A stretch of 64,000 bases of DNA, taken from the NCBI GenBank assembly GCA_022578965.1, contig MU400591.1, positions 124,001 through 188,000 on the forward strand, in the 5' to 3' direction. The stretch is from Xylaria sp. FL1777 (taxonomy: Eukaryota > Ascomycota > Sordariomycetes > Xylariales > Xylariaceae). Positions 34,954 through 47,300 of the stretch are shown piece by piece (the stretch's first letter is position 1; every line of letters begins with the position of its first letter). Both the position numbers and the translations under genes were made by a program. The notes beneath the pieces were generated by a model. The model saw only the letters and a list, made by a program, of their open reading frames with translations, was not told where the DNA came from and did no database searches.

Positions 34954-35954
34954 ATGCTATCCAATATGGCGGCTGTTATAGAAACTACCATGAACTACTA
35001 CTTAGATCCGTCTAAAGGTGGAGCAGAGATGACCACCTTCGGGACGGTTGGTGTTCTTCGTCGAAAGTTTGATAATCATGCTATACAAGTCAATGATTTG
35101 CGGGGCTGCGAGAGTGAGTTTGATATTCATACACACGCTTTCCAGCCTTGCAGATGGAATCCTAGCACTGCATCACTCGATTCGGACGAGATTAAACAGC
35201 TTCTCTACCCCGAGGCCGAGGAGTTTGTAAAGACCATGTGAGTGAGAGACGACAATGAATTTATATGTCTTTAGATGTTGTGCCTGGAATATACGGGGTG
35301 CTAACAGATGAGTTTAGCACTAAGGCAACGAGGGTGCACTGTTTCTCTCACTTGATCAGACAGAATACCGTCGAAGATAACATCGAGGCTTTAAAACAGC
35401 TTGAGGCTCGTAGAGGCAAGGAAAATATCTCGGATAAAGAAGGATTTGGGAAGACAGTTCCAGCTCGCTATGCACATGTCGACCAGTCAGGCAAGGGAGC
35501 TCGCACGCTCCTTGGAGACAATCTTCCTGATGAGGCAGAGAAGCTGTCTCAGACCCGCTGGGGAACTGTGAACCTCTGGCGGCCGATCCAACCCATCCGA
35601 CGGGATCCTCTTTGCTTCTGCGATGGACGAACTATTAGTGACGAGGATTTGGTGCCTATCGACACGGTACCACCACCAAAAGGCACGAGCAGCTTCTATG
35701 AGAGCATTTCCAAAGGTGATGGGTTCCAAACGCTTGAGGTCCGCGCAAATCCTAAGCACAAGTGGTATTACCTCTCGGGGATGAAGCCGGACGAGGCTTT
35801 AATATTTAAGGGCTATGATTCAAAGAACACCACCACGAGCCGCTGCTGCCACGCCTCCTTCCGCCACCCCAAGACGACCAATGACCCCCCAAGAGAAAGC
35901 ATGGAAATGCGCTTCTTTGTGTTCTACGAGAATGAACCCGTTCAGGGGCTATAG
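34954..35954 (+). CDS. AsaB-like Fe(II)/2-oxoglutarate oxygenase family protein
   Basis: Two exons, 34954-35237 and 35318-35954, give 306 residues. The 80-nt intron has a gtgagt donor and a CTAAC branch site 10 nt before a tttag acceptor, and joins EEFVKT to ITKATRVHCFSHLIRQ, the expected core strand. Family marks are HVDQS (an H-x-D metal pair), the TRWGTVNLWRPIQP segment, DPLCFCDGRT, YYLSGMKPDEALIFKGYDS and the distal His in CCHASFRHP followed by Arg. The family includes AsaB of aspergillic acid-type clusters and GA4 desaturase. These enzymes usually hydroxylate or desaturate secondary metabolites. The SDR and FAD monooxygenase that follow are candidates for the same pathway. Confidence 0.88.
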
Positions 35955-36350
35955 TCACGAGATGATTAAATAGCATAGTAGTTGTATCAAGTATTAGTAA
36001 GATAGGCGATACGCCAAGTTCTAGAAATCAAACTGATGTCAGATCTCACAATTGCCTTTATCTTGCTGTCAAAGATTACAAAGAAGCTTCTCTTTCTATA
36101 TTTTCTTTCCTCAGAATATAGGGTATAGTCGGTTTTCACACTAAGCTCCTGGTACTGCTACCACTACACTTGCATTAGAATTTTGGTAGCAAAATAGTTA
36201 AGTTCTGCAATATTAAAAATAAATAGTTTCAGAAGTGTTTATTTATTCTACCTATTTAATAATATAATAACTTTATTATATTATAATCAAGTGCTGAGCT
36301 CAATGGATAAATACTGCGACTGCTATCACCTGCAGATTGAACCTGATACT
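35955..36350. other. Intergenic between converging genes
   Basis: AT-rich 3' flank shared by the AsaB-like and SDR genes. No coding content is seen. Confidence 0.5.
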
Positions 36351-37414
36351 CTATGTTAATGTATAACCGCCATCGATAATGATATCTGCTCCCGTCATGT
36401 AACAACAGGCGTCGCTGGCAAGGAATACGTAGGCCTATGTAAACGCAAGAAGTCATACGAATTAGAAGTTATTCAAGTTTTGCTTTGCAGTAGGGTCACA
36501 TATCACGTACACCTTTGAGCTCAGCAGCATCAGCGATCCGCCGACCAGGTACCATGGACAGCCACTTCTCCATCCGTTCAGGAGGTTGTATTGTGATCAC
36601 TACAATTCCAGATCAATTAATCATCATTGCTCCGACAGTCTCCAATATTAAACTCCCAACTTACTTTCAGTCATAATAAATCCTGGTGAAATACAGTTCA
36701 CTCTCGCAAAATCTGCCCATTCTACTGCTAGGCTTTTGCCCAAATGGACCGCGGCGGCCTTGGATGCGTTGTAGGCAGCCTGGGTCTGTGGAATGTTGAC
36801 CAGGGTGGCGCTGACTGATGATGTGATGATCAGATTGCCCTTCCCCTGCTGCTTGAATATCTTCCCAGCGGCCTGTGCCGTCCACATTACGCCGTCAAGA
36901 TTCACAGCGTTGTTTTGACGCCATGTCTCTTCAGTATATTCGAGACCTATTCTATTCGATCAATTCATGCCTTTACGTGACATCATCTGGCTCCGGGATC
37001 ATGAAAATGTACTGAGAGGTTCAACCCAGATTTATCCGAAGAATGTAAATGCGGGTAAGGCTTACTAGGGATGTTGGCACAAACACCAGCATTGGCCACG
37101 ACAACGTCCAGCTGCCCGTTTCCAAATTCCTTCGTAATCTGATTTATGACGGTAGCAGTATTTTCTCGGTTTGCCACATCACATTGGAATGCCTCAACAC
37201 GCGTGCCGGTCTCTTGGGCGATTTGTACAGCGGTCTCATGGGCGTCTTTACTCGATGTGTACATGAGAGCCACGTCTGCGCCGGCTTCCGCAAGGCCTCG
37301 GACTATTTCAACACCGATGCCCCGAGCACCGCCCGTTACGGCAGCTATCTTACCTTTCAGTGAGAACTGCGATAAGACAGGAGCAGCGGCATTTGGGGGT
37401 TTGTAGAGAGGCAT
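36351..37414 (-). CDS. Short-chain dehydrogenase (sorbose/mannitol reductase-like)
   Basis: Four exons, 37414-37066, 36946-36665, 36599-36511 and 36434-36351, give 267 residues. The Rossmann fold shows TGGARGIG at about 27-34, the NAG segment (VVVANAGVC), the active-site Ser in ITSSVS, and Tyr175-x3-Lys179 (YNASK), with SPGFIMTES after it and the classical C-terminal ASDACCYMTGADIIIDGGY. It reduces or oxidises a carbonyl/alcohol with NADP(H) or NAD(H). Closest in feel are fungal mannitol dehydrogenase and sorbose reductase proteins, but the substrate is not determinable. The frame extends upstream of 37414, but MPLYKPPNAAAPVL matches the usual start. It is followed on the same strand, 800 bases upstream, by the FAD monooxygenase. 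Confidence 0.9.
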
Positions 37415-38212
37415 CTTTGTTGACGTCACTGAAGCGTGCGTGTTGAGACTGGCTGAGAAGTAGGATACGCGAACGATTGTGAGCTTGAGGTCTGAATCAA
37501 GCAAGAGAAATGAGGGTGTACTCCTCACACCAGTAAGAAATAGTAAAATAATGAAACAGAACAATTACAACGTCTTAAGAGTTTTTGGTTAGGAACAAAT
37601 ACTAAGTAAAATGGAGTGTGAGGAATGACGTCAGAAGCAAGGGTACTAATAAGCTAAGAACACGTGTTGTAGCGTCCCCAGAGGAGCTACTGTATGGTAC
37701 TCGGACCAGGGCTTTTGCTACATTGCGGTCCGAATACAACGTTCCTTCGACAGTTGACAGCCCCTCGAGATATTGAAAATAATCGGAATGAGGGGCAAGG
37801 AAATTGTTTGGAGTTGATTTCCCCGCCTTCAAGCCCCGCACTAGTCCGAATCAGGGAATATCTGATTCAGCGGCCTGGTTGCTTCTCTCCGCAATTACCC
37901 CGCACTACGCTCTTTTAGTGAAAGAAAGTCTACAAGGGGTAAAAATCTACAGAGAGAGATATTAGTTAGTATGCGCTGACGGATTACGAAGTGGATATTG
38001 TTCGTGTTGAAAGTATGAAAAATAACTGACGTTAAACCCACTGCAAGGGATAATATGGCACTTGCCGATATCTTTTCAAACTCCCACTTCATTATTACCA
38101 CCCCACTTATCCCTTCATCTTCATCTTCATCTCAAATACAACTCGCGACGTGCCCGAGCCTATGGAACGTCTAGCAGGACATGGTTCGTCGTCTATGACG
38201 ACCATTGGTTTT
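37415..38212. other. Intergenic, SDR promoter and monooxygenase 3' flank
   Basis: About 0.8 kb with no supported gene. Both neighbours are transcribed on the minus strand. Confidence 0.5.
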
Positions 38213-39810
38213 CTATTTGAACGGATCTTTCGAAACCGCTTTCTGAACCTCCTGGTACGCATCGTATCCGTATATCCACGGTTGGACCTGGGGACAGGTC
38301 CAGCGGCTTGGGAACGGGGCAGCCGGCTCCTTTCCTAGCTGAGAGAGGAATAGTTCATCCCGAGCCTCCTGTTCGGCGCCATTATGCATATGGAACGAAT
38401 CCCGCTTAAAAGACGTCGCGTTAGACCTCTCAATACTGTCGAAGGACTCATGAATCCGTACTACATACCTGTTTAAAGGTCTCTTTAGCAATTGCGTCGC
38501 CGCGAGATTTGCGCAGTTCTTGGTACATGCGAAGGGCCTTCGGCAATTGCTCACGAGACTGGATCGACCCAAGCAGCAAGCCCAAAACTGCGCCATCTTC
38601 TATGGCCGAGTTGGCCCCCTGAGCTAGGTAAGGAAGCATCGGGTGGCACGAGTCTCCTCTTATTGCGTGTTAGTAGGAGCAGCATAGTGAAGAACGTTGC
38701 AATGATGTGCAACCTACACGAACACGCAGTTTGACTTATCGTTCACCCATGAAGGCAGTTCTCGACCTAGAGACCTCGTAAGCCACGAAAAAGCCACCGT
38801 TCTAACAAGAATACCTCGAACTCACGATGCATCAACTTCCACTTATGGACTGATTTAACAAGATTCAGAAACCGGTTCAAAACTGGGTCCCATCCCTCAA
38901 ATAATGCTCTCATCTCTTCGACAGACCCGGGCTGTCGTCTTACGCCTTCGGGTAGATCATCTGGCACTAGTAGGACAATATTGTACATGGTACCGCCCCG
39001 TACCGAGTAGGCCACAACATGAGACCCAGGGCCTATCCAAAAGTTACATGATGGCTTCTGTACCATTTCTCGCAACTCCGGGTCATCGATTTCGTCAAGG
39101 GTTAGGACAATCCGATATGCGAGATCGCCGGTAGGCCTAGGGAAATCCTTAATATCCAGAACGAAATTCCGGCATGCCGACCAGATTCCATCAGCAGCAA
39201 CTATCAAGTCGGCTGTTGCCGTAACTCCAGACTCTGTCTCTATTGAAGGGGCAGCGAAGTCAATCTTAACCACTCGTTGCCCAAGATGTAGTTTGACTCC
39301 TAGCTGCTTGGCCCTTTCGGCTAGAGCTAGATGCAGGTCTACTCGATGTACCTCGATGAATGGTGACCCATATCTTGAGCGCAATTTCTTGTTGAAATCC
39401 TTCTCTAGGGCTAAGACCTTCCCATCAGAATAGCGATGGACAGCGAGATACGTGGGCTCCGCGACAGTTTCCCACAGGCTCTCCGGCAATTCCCATTTAC
39501 GTAACAACCTCGAGGCGTTCGGAGTGACCTGTAATCCTGCGCCAAACTATGACTCGTCTTAATATCTGGGGCTTATATGGCAATCGTTGCTTGTTGGTGA
39601 TAGTCGCTAAGCAAGCATACCTCTTGTAATTCCTTTGCAGATTCAAATACGGTCACATTATGACCAGATAATGCGCTTGAGATGGCTGTCGCCAGACCAC
39701 TGAGACCGGCGCCGACAATGATGATGTTGAGAGTAACCGGAGACTTTACGTGAGCCTATATGGTCATTAGTATGCCTAACCGAACAGGCTCGGAGCTCGG
39801 TTCTTACCAT
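38213..39810 (-). CDS. FAD-dependent monooxygenase (salicylate hydroxylase-like)
   Basis: Six exons, 39810-39808, 39755-39621, 39546-38826, 38766-38718, 38658-38469 and 38404-38213, give 429 residues. The first coding exon is only the ATG. The next starts AHVKSPVTLNIIIVGAG, carrying the FAD-binding GAGLSG loop. The DG motif (VAADGIWSACR) and the second FAD motif GDSCHPMLPYLAQG, restored by splicing at a 59-nt intron with a CTAAC branch, are both intact. The C-terminus ends QPWIYGYDAYQEV, typical for fungal relatives. Group A flavoprotein monooxygenases use NAD(P)H and oxygen to hydroxylate aromatic rings or related substrates. Introns are 52-74 nt. Its placement beside the SDR and AsaB-like gene suggests oxidative tailoring or catabolism of a shared compound. 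Confidence 0.9.
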
Positions 39811-41080
39811 GTTGAGACAAAGATATATCTAGTGGTCTTACTCATCTAAAACACAATGATCAATCCTAAGGTGGAGTAGTAGTACGAATAAATATAAAGG
39901 AAACAATCCCCCCGCCTTGCAATGACTGGTGCAAATTTACATGAATTTGAGGGGTTCGGCTCATGCCGATTGTGGGCTAAATATACGGATTGGGGACACC
40001 TTTATTCCCGCGGCTATTCATCGAGTGTAATCTAAATGTCCCTTTGCTGACGTTGTAAAGATTAGTGGTCTTACATTATGGAGAGAAAAGGGGGTGACCA
40101 CCGAAGACTAGGACGGGAACCAATTAAATTCGAACTTATACCATTTAAAATAATAAATATACACCAGCGTATTCCTCTTAAAAAAAATCAATTAACGCTT
40201 TAATAAGTAGTTATGAGATAGATTATAGCATCCGCTATGCATTAATTTTGCGTGAAAGCGTTAAGTCTTAAACTTTTTTGGCATCTTTATCTCTCGTTTT
40301 TTTGGTTAATGTATTATTATGTGCTTACCTTCGTTTTAGAGTTTTAAACAGGCAATTTTCTAATGAACACAAAAACTACAGATCTAGCGCTCCTTAACAC
40401 TAAAGCAGCATTTTCTCGGCATCAATTAAGGAAAAGTTGTTTATATCTGTAGTCCGCTTATGGCTTCATGATAAAGCGAGTACTTAGGACCATTACTTGT
40501 TGTGCTTTAGTGCAGCGCCCTATCACATATGGTCACCTATTACCTCAAAGAGAACAACAACAAACTTAATAAACCCAACATTGAGTGAGCACTAAAGCTA
40601 AAAATCTGCATAAAAGAAGATGATATATTGGTTTCCCGTATAATGTACCATCCTAGCTAGAACCAGGAAATGAGACGTGTCCCATAGGAAGCACTGAATG
40701 CTCTTTAACCTTAGATGTCACCCTCACAGGTCCCCGTCAGTGATGGCGCTGTAAAGAGCTAGGGTCGCAGGGTAGAAGCGACTTTAATTGTGGGGAGAGA
40801 GTCTAGTATTCTCTATATAAAGCTAGGTTCACTTCCAATACTTCTTGGGACTCAGGAATCAATAATATTGAGCCCTTACCCGTGACTGCGACCTAGCAGC
40901 TACCCTTTAGTGACCTAACTTCACTCTGGAGACAAAACCCTCTAACAGGCGCGTAGGGAATGCACTCCATCATTCTTCACATTGAGTAGCCCAAGCCTGG
41001 GCAACAGTAAAAATCTCGGCACTGTTTGCACGCCGAGGTTAGCAATCGCCGCAAAGAGTACCAACGAGGCCCGAAACCTG
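39811..41080. other. Intergenic
   Basis: About 1.3 kb with no supported gene. AT-rich sections lie at 40130-40450. It contains the monooxygenase promoter. Confidence 0.5.
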
Positions 41081-42349
41081 TCAAAGGGGAAATAAAGAAC
41101 ACCAGGGGACTAACTGTTTCTCTCTGAAGCTCTCACCCAAACTATCCCACTCTCTTATGATCCACTTGAACATCTTCACATGGTGACATTGGACATCAAA
41201 CTCCCCGTGATATGGCTGGAGAGACAGATAGTACAAGTCTTTGATGTGCTTCCAAGCGGTATTGGCATCATCTCGCAGCGCATCTCTGATTTCCCTTACT
41301 TCTAGGGCGCCCCTCTCGTCTCCTAGCAGAACGCTAACAGCTTGTGCTCGCTTTAGCTGCGCATCCACATACTCTGGATCACGGAGTTCGGAACCTCTTG
41401 GGTGGCTGATGGTGTTTCTTAATGGCACAACGTCAAGCAGTGTATGATAGACTGTCGAATTTGAGTGACCGTTGTAGCCGCGATTGTCCGTTGGATATTC
41501 TCCAAGCCAACACATGAGCTCGTCTCTTCCGAGAAGCACGAGATGTGGGCCGTCACTGAAATCCCAGCCCTTACACCAGCCTAAGTCGCCGTTCTTCCGG
41601 GCATCAAATATCGATATCTGAGCAATTTCTGCAGCCCTACGGAGATAACCGAGACTTGTCCTGCTATCTGTTCGGATCTCGATCTCGAAGCGTAAATTAT
41701 CCTCCAAGCGTGATCTTTCGGCTAAGTCTGCCTCGGCTTTGTTTTCGACTTCTCCTTCAGGAGGTACTGGGGTAAGGGGAGGAGACGGCGGAGAATTAAA
41801 AGGTGGCAGTGGCTCTTCAGGAGATAACTCGACTACTTTATCAGATAAACCCCATGCATAGTCGTATAGAGAATCCCGTGGGGTTAGAGTGTGTGATCGC
41901 CGAGAGGCCTGCTCCTCAGCTCGTTCTCTTCGTTCACATCTCTCTTGAAGGAGCAGCCTATCACGTGTCAAGGAAGCGCCCGTCGAATGCATGAATCTGG
42001 GGAGGTTTCCCCAAGGGTCCATGTCTTCTCCGAAGAGGATGGGCACGCCATCCTTGTATATATAGAGATTATTGCGGATATAAACAGTGCGGGGCGTTGT
42101 GTCTTTTCTGCTTTCGGGCTCTTGAATCTCATGCTTATTCTTATAACGTGATGCTGCTGTTGGTTGTGCGTAGTGACTATTATCCTTGAGGCGAGGGCTC
42201 ATCAAAGAGCAAGCTGTTGTCGATCGTCGTGCTTTGGTAGCGCGTAACGTAACAATTTCTGTCCGAAGTTTGGTGTTCTCCTTTTCCAACTCGTCTATTC
42301 GCTTGAAAGCCTGATTTAGGCGGTCAGAATACGGACTGATATACTTCAT
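41081..42349 (-). CDS. Coiled-coil orphan protein
   Basis: One exon, 422 residues, no family recognised. Residues 8-38 form a heptad-like charged helix (AFKRIDELEKENTKLRTEIV). A charged linker with Thr-Pro and Pro-rich stretches (PPFNSPPSPPLTPVPPEGEV around 200) follows, then a helical C-terminal half. That half contains LGWCKGWDFSDGPHLVLLGR and a final helix-rich block with WKHIKDLYYLSLQPYHGEFD. There is no signal peptide or membrane segment. The leading coiled coil could suggest oligomerisation. The length of open frame, normal codon texture and ordered domain pattern favour a real gene of lineage-restricted distribution. Confidence 0.7.
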   Translation of the reverse strand: MKYISPYSDRLNQAFKRIDELEKENTKLRTEIVTLRATKARRSTTACSLMSPRLKDNSHYAQPTAASRYKNKHEIQEPESRKDTTPRTVYIRNNLYIYKDGVPILFGEDMDPWGNLPRFMHSTGASLTRDRLLLQERCERRERAEEQASRRSHTLTPRDSLYDYAWGLSDKVVELSPEEPLPPFNSPPSPPLTPVPPEGEVENKAEADLAERSRLEDNLRFEIEIRTDSRTSLGYLRRAAEIAQISIFDARKNGDLGWCKGWDFSDGPHLVLLGRDELMCWLGEYPTDNRGYNGHSNSTVYHTLLDVVPLRNTISHPRGSELRDPEYVDAQLKRAQAVSVLLGDERGALEVREIRDALRDDANTAWKHIKDLYYLSLQPYHGEFDVQCHHVKMFKWIIREWDSLGESFREKQLVPWCSLFPL

Positions 42350-43835
42350 TGTGTAGTAGGAAGGAGATGCTGTAAAGGTTTATGGTAAAGGATCAATACT
42401 TCCTTACATCAACCCGCAAGTAATTAAACTTCACAGGCTGAGTAACTGCCAATTATATAGATTAAGTGGGTGCATCTGCGGATCTGAGGTCATAATCTCG
42501 AGTGGTAATGTGGAAAGTGGCTCTCCCATTGAATACAATAGTAATGCGTTTGAAAAACAATGGTCTTCAATAGCCCTCAATGCCCCTGTGCCGTCGTGTT
42601 ATTATGTCCCTGCGATCTTGTATAACTGTGCCCTTGCTTCAAATATTAATTTTCTATACTTCCTACGGCCGTAATTCTCAAGAATTAGAAAGTGTTTGTA
42701 TTATCCTTGTCGATGATTAGAGATGGTGCATTTGAGGCTTTTTATTTATACACGTGAAACCACCTGTTGATGTACACAAAGTAAGGGAGACCAAACTATG
42801 CAGGCACCCACTTACCTCACATCGTAATAACTATTGATTGATTAATTGATTGTCTTTATCGTCAGGTACGGGAAGTCCGTCTATACGGAGTATCGTCACC
42901 ACATATGATGCCACCACATGTATCATAATATCTAGCTATGAAAACTGGCTGTTAAATGACCTAACTATGCCCCAGTTTAGCATGAAAGACACTGCTCTCT
43001 GAGATGATCTCAAGTTTGTAATCTCGGCCTTAATTATTAAGAAAAAAAAAACTAGGTATTCTTTGTTGCCGAAATTCCCTCTATGTGTTCAGTATTTATC
43101 TCACGTTAGAAAGGCAGCCCTGGTTCTGTCTCTAGCTCTCTTACACCTGTCGTGAACCATTTTAGCCAAATTTACTCCTGACGTGCATATAATATATTCT
43201 TGGTAAAGAATTACATCAAAATTATTGGTGAGTGTATGATATGGAGCTTTTGTACTTTGTTGAAAGCATGCCATGACTTGTCCAGGTAGGTGCTTATTTT
43301 CAGGTATCAGGGACACCCTGCGTGTCTGCTACTAGTTGATTAGGTGAAAAAAAGGCAAGCTTGATAATACTAGATATCGGTCGAAAGTCATGAATGTCAT
43401 GGTTGTGTAAGGCTTACTACTCATTTGATACTTATCACTGAACTATCTATAGACCTCTATTCTGTTTGCAGCAGGTAGATTCTTTTTACAATTACATTTC
43501 CTACAAGATTTCCTTGGCCTTGAGAGGGCTCTTAAGCTGAAGGCTCACAATGGCTACTACACTAAGGCTTTTACTGGCTCTCTACATCGGCTAGGCGTAA
43601 TCAACAATATATGCGGTAATGACTGTTATTATACGAAGCAATTCAAGTCCTTCATCTGACAAACCTGAGCTAATACGTACTATGTCTCAGTTCAGAAGCG
43701 TAAGGTCGCGACGCCACGTCCCACAACCTTTTCATCATAGATTTCTATAAAAACTTTTCCATTGTTATCCATCGAGAGATAGCTTCGTCGGTGTCTTCAA
43801 TTTCTAGGCTGGCATTGATCTTCCTGGCCCGATCC
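42350..43835. other. Intergenic
   Basis: About 1.5 kb with no supported gene. Short frames such as 43101-43316 have no recognisable content. Confidence 0.45.
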
Positions 43836-44341
43836 TCAGTTGCAAGAGTAGCTCGTAATGAGGAAGTCATTGTCCGTAGGCGTCGCCCCTCCAGCCAGAT
43901 AGGTACCAACCCACCCATTACTGAGAACGGCAGCGATCTCGTCGTCAGTCTCGTAGAAGGGAATAGTGTTGGCTTTGTACTTGAAAGAATAGGGGGCCGC
44001 TGATGAGCCAGAGTAGTCAACCCAAGTCTACAAAGTGATAATCAGCTACATATACCTAATGGTCGAGGAATGAAAAGCTGTCTTACCGTATCAATGTAGC
44101 TACCCCCTGTTGCCGCGCTCCATCGGTTGAGGGAACCTGAAAGTCATTAGCCTTATCGACTAGAGAGATGACAGAGAAGAGAAAAAATAGAATACAACGC
44201 ACCGTAGGTGATGATCTCGACTGGGTTCTGTGGCGGATTCAGCGTGGGCTGAAGATTCACAGTGCATCCGCTATCGCGGGTTTGAAGAATGGCACTTTGG
44301 ACCACGGTGGCCAAGCCGAGAGTGATGATGGAGAAGCGCAT
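43836..44341 (-). CDS. Small secreted protein
   Basis: Three exons, 44341-44203, 44136-44087 and 44027-43836, give 126 residues. Introns are 66 and 59 nt with clean GT-AG ends, and all phases close. The signal peptide is MRFSIITLGLATVVQSA. The mature protein is about 108 residues, rich in Thr, Ser, Gly, Tyr and Asn, with only two cysteines (near residue 26 and at 125, next to the C-terminus), which could form one disulphide. It looks like a compact beta protein (WVDYSGSSAAPYSFKYKA). I recognise no family. Small secreted proteins of this type can act in host or microbial interactions, but nothing here shows that. Confidence 0.75.
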
Positions 44342-47300
44342 TATGGGGAAGATTTTAGAAGTGAGAGTTCTTGGGAGAATATTGCTTTGTCAAGGTAGGC
44401 TAATGCTTCTCACTGTGGCAGCTTATTGAAGACGGGTATTCTTCTAGAGGTGCTGCTATCAACCTTATATACAATTTCATCTGTTGATGATATCCTAGCA
44501 CTATTGCATGGGATGAATCCTTCGGCTTCCAACAAGGTTTGAATGGGCTAATTAATACACGCGAAGTCATGTGCACGACCCCAGAAAAACAGCACACTCG
44601 CGCAGGGATAAATCCAGAGTTAGAAGCATAGCCATATCAAAGCCTCTCTTTATTTCTTGATATGTTAAGAACATAATGTACCTGTCGTACCATGTGCCTG
44701 TCGAAGTGGAGGCTTTATTCGGATATCGGGAACCTCATCCGGAGCCTCAAAGGATAGCTCGGGTATGAAGCTAGTGGCGGTGAACTCAACTTTACATACT
44801 TACTTATAGAATGACCTTGTCAACTCACGAAGTGGAAAGTTTTAGCTGGTTATTGGAAGGCCGAACTAGCTATCTAGGGAAGAGTTTATGAAGTGTTACT
44901 TAATTGGCCAAATATTAGCTGAAGACTTAACCTAGTTAACCTTAAAATCATTAACAATGTATATAAACACATGAGTTTTAAATATTATTCATTATTTTTA
45001 CAGAATTGTTTTACATTAACTGGTTAATTTTCAATGATCTTGTATCTTTCACGTTTTTTTTTGTATTACCATAACGCATCTCCCACTTGACTTGGCCACC
45101 CCATTGAATGGACCACCTAGGCTTGGCGTACCACCCACACCAAATTTCCCTAGCGGGATACTTAATAGCAATTATGGTTTTCTTTGAATAACTTCACCAA
45201 TACTAATCGTACAGCCATATAATTGGTATTTTTGGAATCCTAACGTAAAAGCAAATCTAATGGTTTTTTTTATAATTTCGTAGCTATTTTATTAAGGGCT
45301 GCATAAAAAACCACGCTAAAATTTAGCGTGGTTTGTTATACCGCTGCAGCAAAAATAGCTACAAAATTATAGAAAATGCTAGTAGATGCGTTTTTCAATA
45401 AGGATTCCAAAAATACCAATTATATGGCTGTACGATTAGTATTAGTGAAGTTATTCCAAAGTAACTATAATTGCCTTTAAGTACCCCTGTATGCTTAGTG
45501 GGTGAGCCGGTACGCCAAGCCTAGGTGGCCCATTCAATGGGGTGGCCAAGTCAAGTGGGAGATGCGTTAATTAGAGTTAGAAAATCTTTTCAATCTGGTT
45601 TTAGATGTAGAAATGATTTTGAGCTAATACCTCTGTAAGCAGTGTACGGTCAACACCCTGGTTATGGCCCTGGTTGTGTAGGGGTATACTTGGCGTGATC
45701 TGGGGGGAGGTACAAGCGCTCTGTCCTTATTCTATGACGAATGCAATTATTCAGGTCGTTCCAGACCGCGTGACACGCGAATTTAATATCGCTAGATGTT
45801 TACTGTGCCACAGAAAAGTCTACCATCGGTGGAAATTCAACTGCGGGGGATGCGTTGCGGGAGGTTCGGCTTTCGTTGGCTCGAGCACTCGCTGCAGGCA
45901 CAAGTAATGTTGGTAGTATTGTTTCACTGATTTCTAAATATGGTGCACGATTACCCGGTTTTCGCCAATCCCCCGCCAATTCAATGTCTTAGCACCCTTG
46001 GCAGTCTTACCGTCAAATCCGAGTTATGGAGCTCATGGCTCAACTAGTATCGGCTGACTACTCACGATATGTTGCAGGAGGTCCAATCGGTTAAACGACC
46101 GCTGCAAGTTAAGTATTGTTGGTAAGAATCGACGGCTGGAGCAGAGGTCTCGGCTCCTATCAGCCCACCGTAGCGCCACTACCTACCCGACTTTTGATCT
46201 GGTATTACGAAATTCCTCAACTGCGTGACGGTTGGAATTATCTTGGGTGATTCGGAATAGCAGGGACGCTCGCCGCAGGACGTAATAGATTCTCACCTTC
46301 AGGCTGGTTGAGCTGTCAGCCATGGGATAGAGCGGCAGGGCGAACACAATATTGCGGAGAGCTAATAGTGACGTGGCGTTATAATCAAGGCATCAAGACA
46401 TCCGAGAAAGGAGCAGAAACTAGTCTCTATGAATATCTTCACCATTTTGTTGTTGTTTTTTGGAAAGAAACTTATTGCATACACAACTCGTAACATGCTG
46501 CAGCATAAATCATTAATTAACATAATAAATGAAATAATTAAAGCTGACGTATACGCCCCCGGGATATTTGTGGCTAATAGCAGGTTTGCTAAGTTAATTC
46601 ACTTTTAAAGTATAAGAACAGAATTCATTTTCCACTTCGGAGAATGACAGGTCGGACAAGAATTCAAGGACGAAGAGGGGAACAATAAGCCGCGGTTGCA
46701 GTAGACGTCTCACTACTTGGAATCTTTAAACCACGACATATCCAACACGTTTAGTGTCACATTTAGTCTCTTTACGTTTGCTACTTTCCTGTGTGTAATT
46801 TTATCTAAGTTATGTCCCGACAATATTAGTTCCTATCGAGTTCTATCAGGATGTTAGATAAGCGTCATAGTTCTCAAGAGTCTCCGTGACAACTTTAGCG
46901 TCTATACGCACAAACGGTACAAACCGAGGTTGAGCAGGATTCTCTAATGTTCCACATTTGAGGGCTTCATGGCCATGATTCATTATCAAGGGACGCCTAA
47001 AATGCGGAAGACTACGCTAATTCCCCAAAACCAAGTCATATATTACAATAGCTAGCTAGATCTCATAGACATGCCCTGTTTCCAGCTACTCTCCAATTGC
47101 AATGCCTGGCCTGAACGCGGGATTCTTATAGCTCGAGAAATTCACATTCTAGAAGACGAGAACTCTGAAATTAGCTGACTTCAGCACTCAAAGTATCCTA
47201 ACATCAAAATAGTATCGCCATGCCCCTTTTCTTCTATTGGCGGTTTTTAGGACACATATGGTTCGGTAACAAGAGAAACTATAATCGAGATGTTGGAAAG

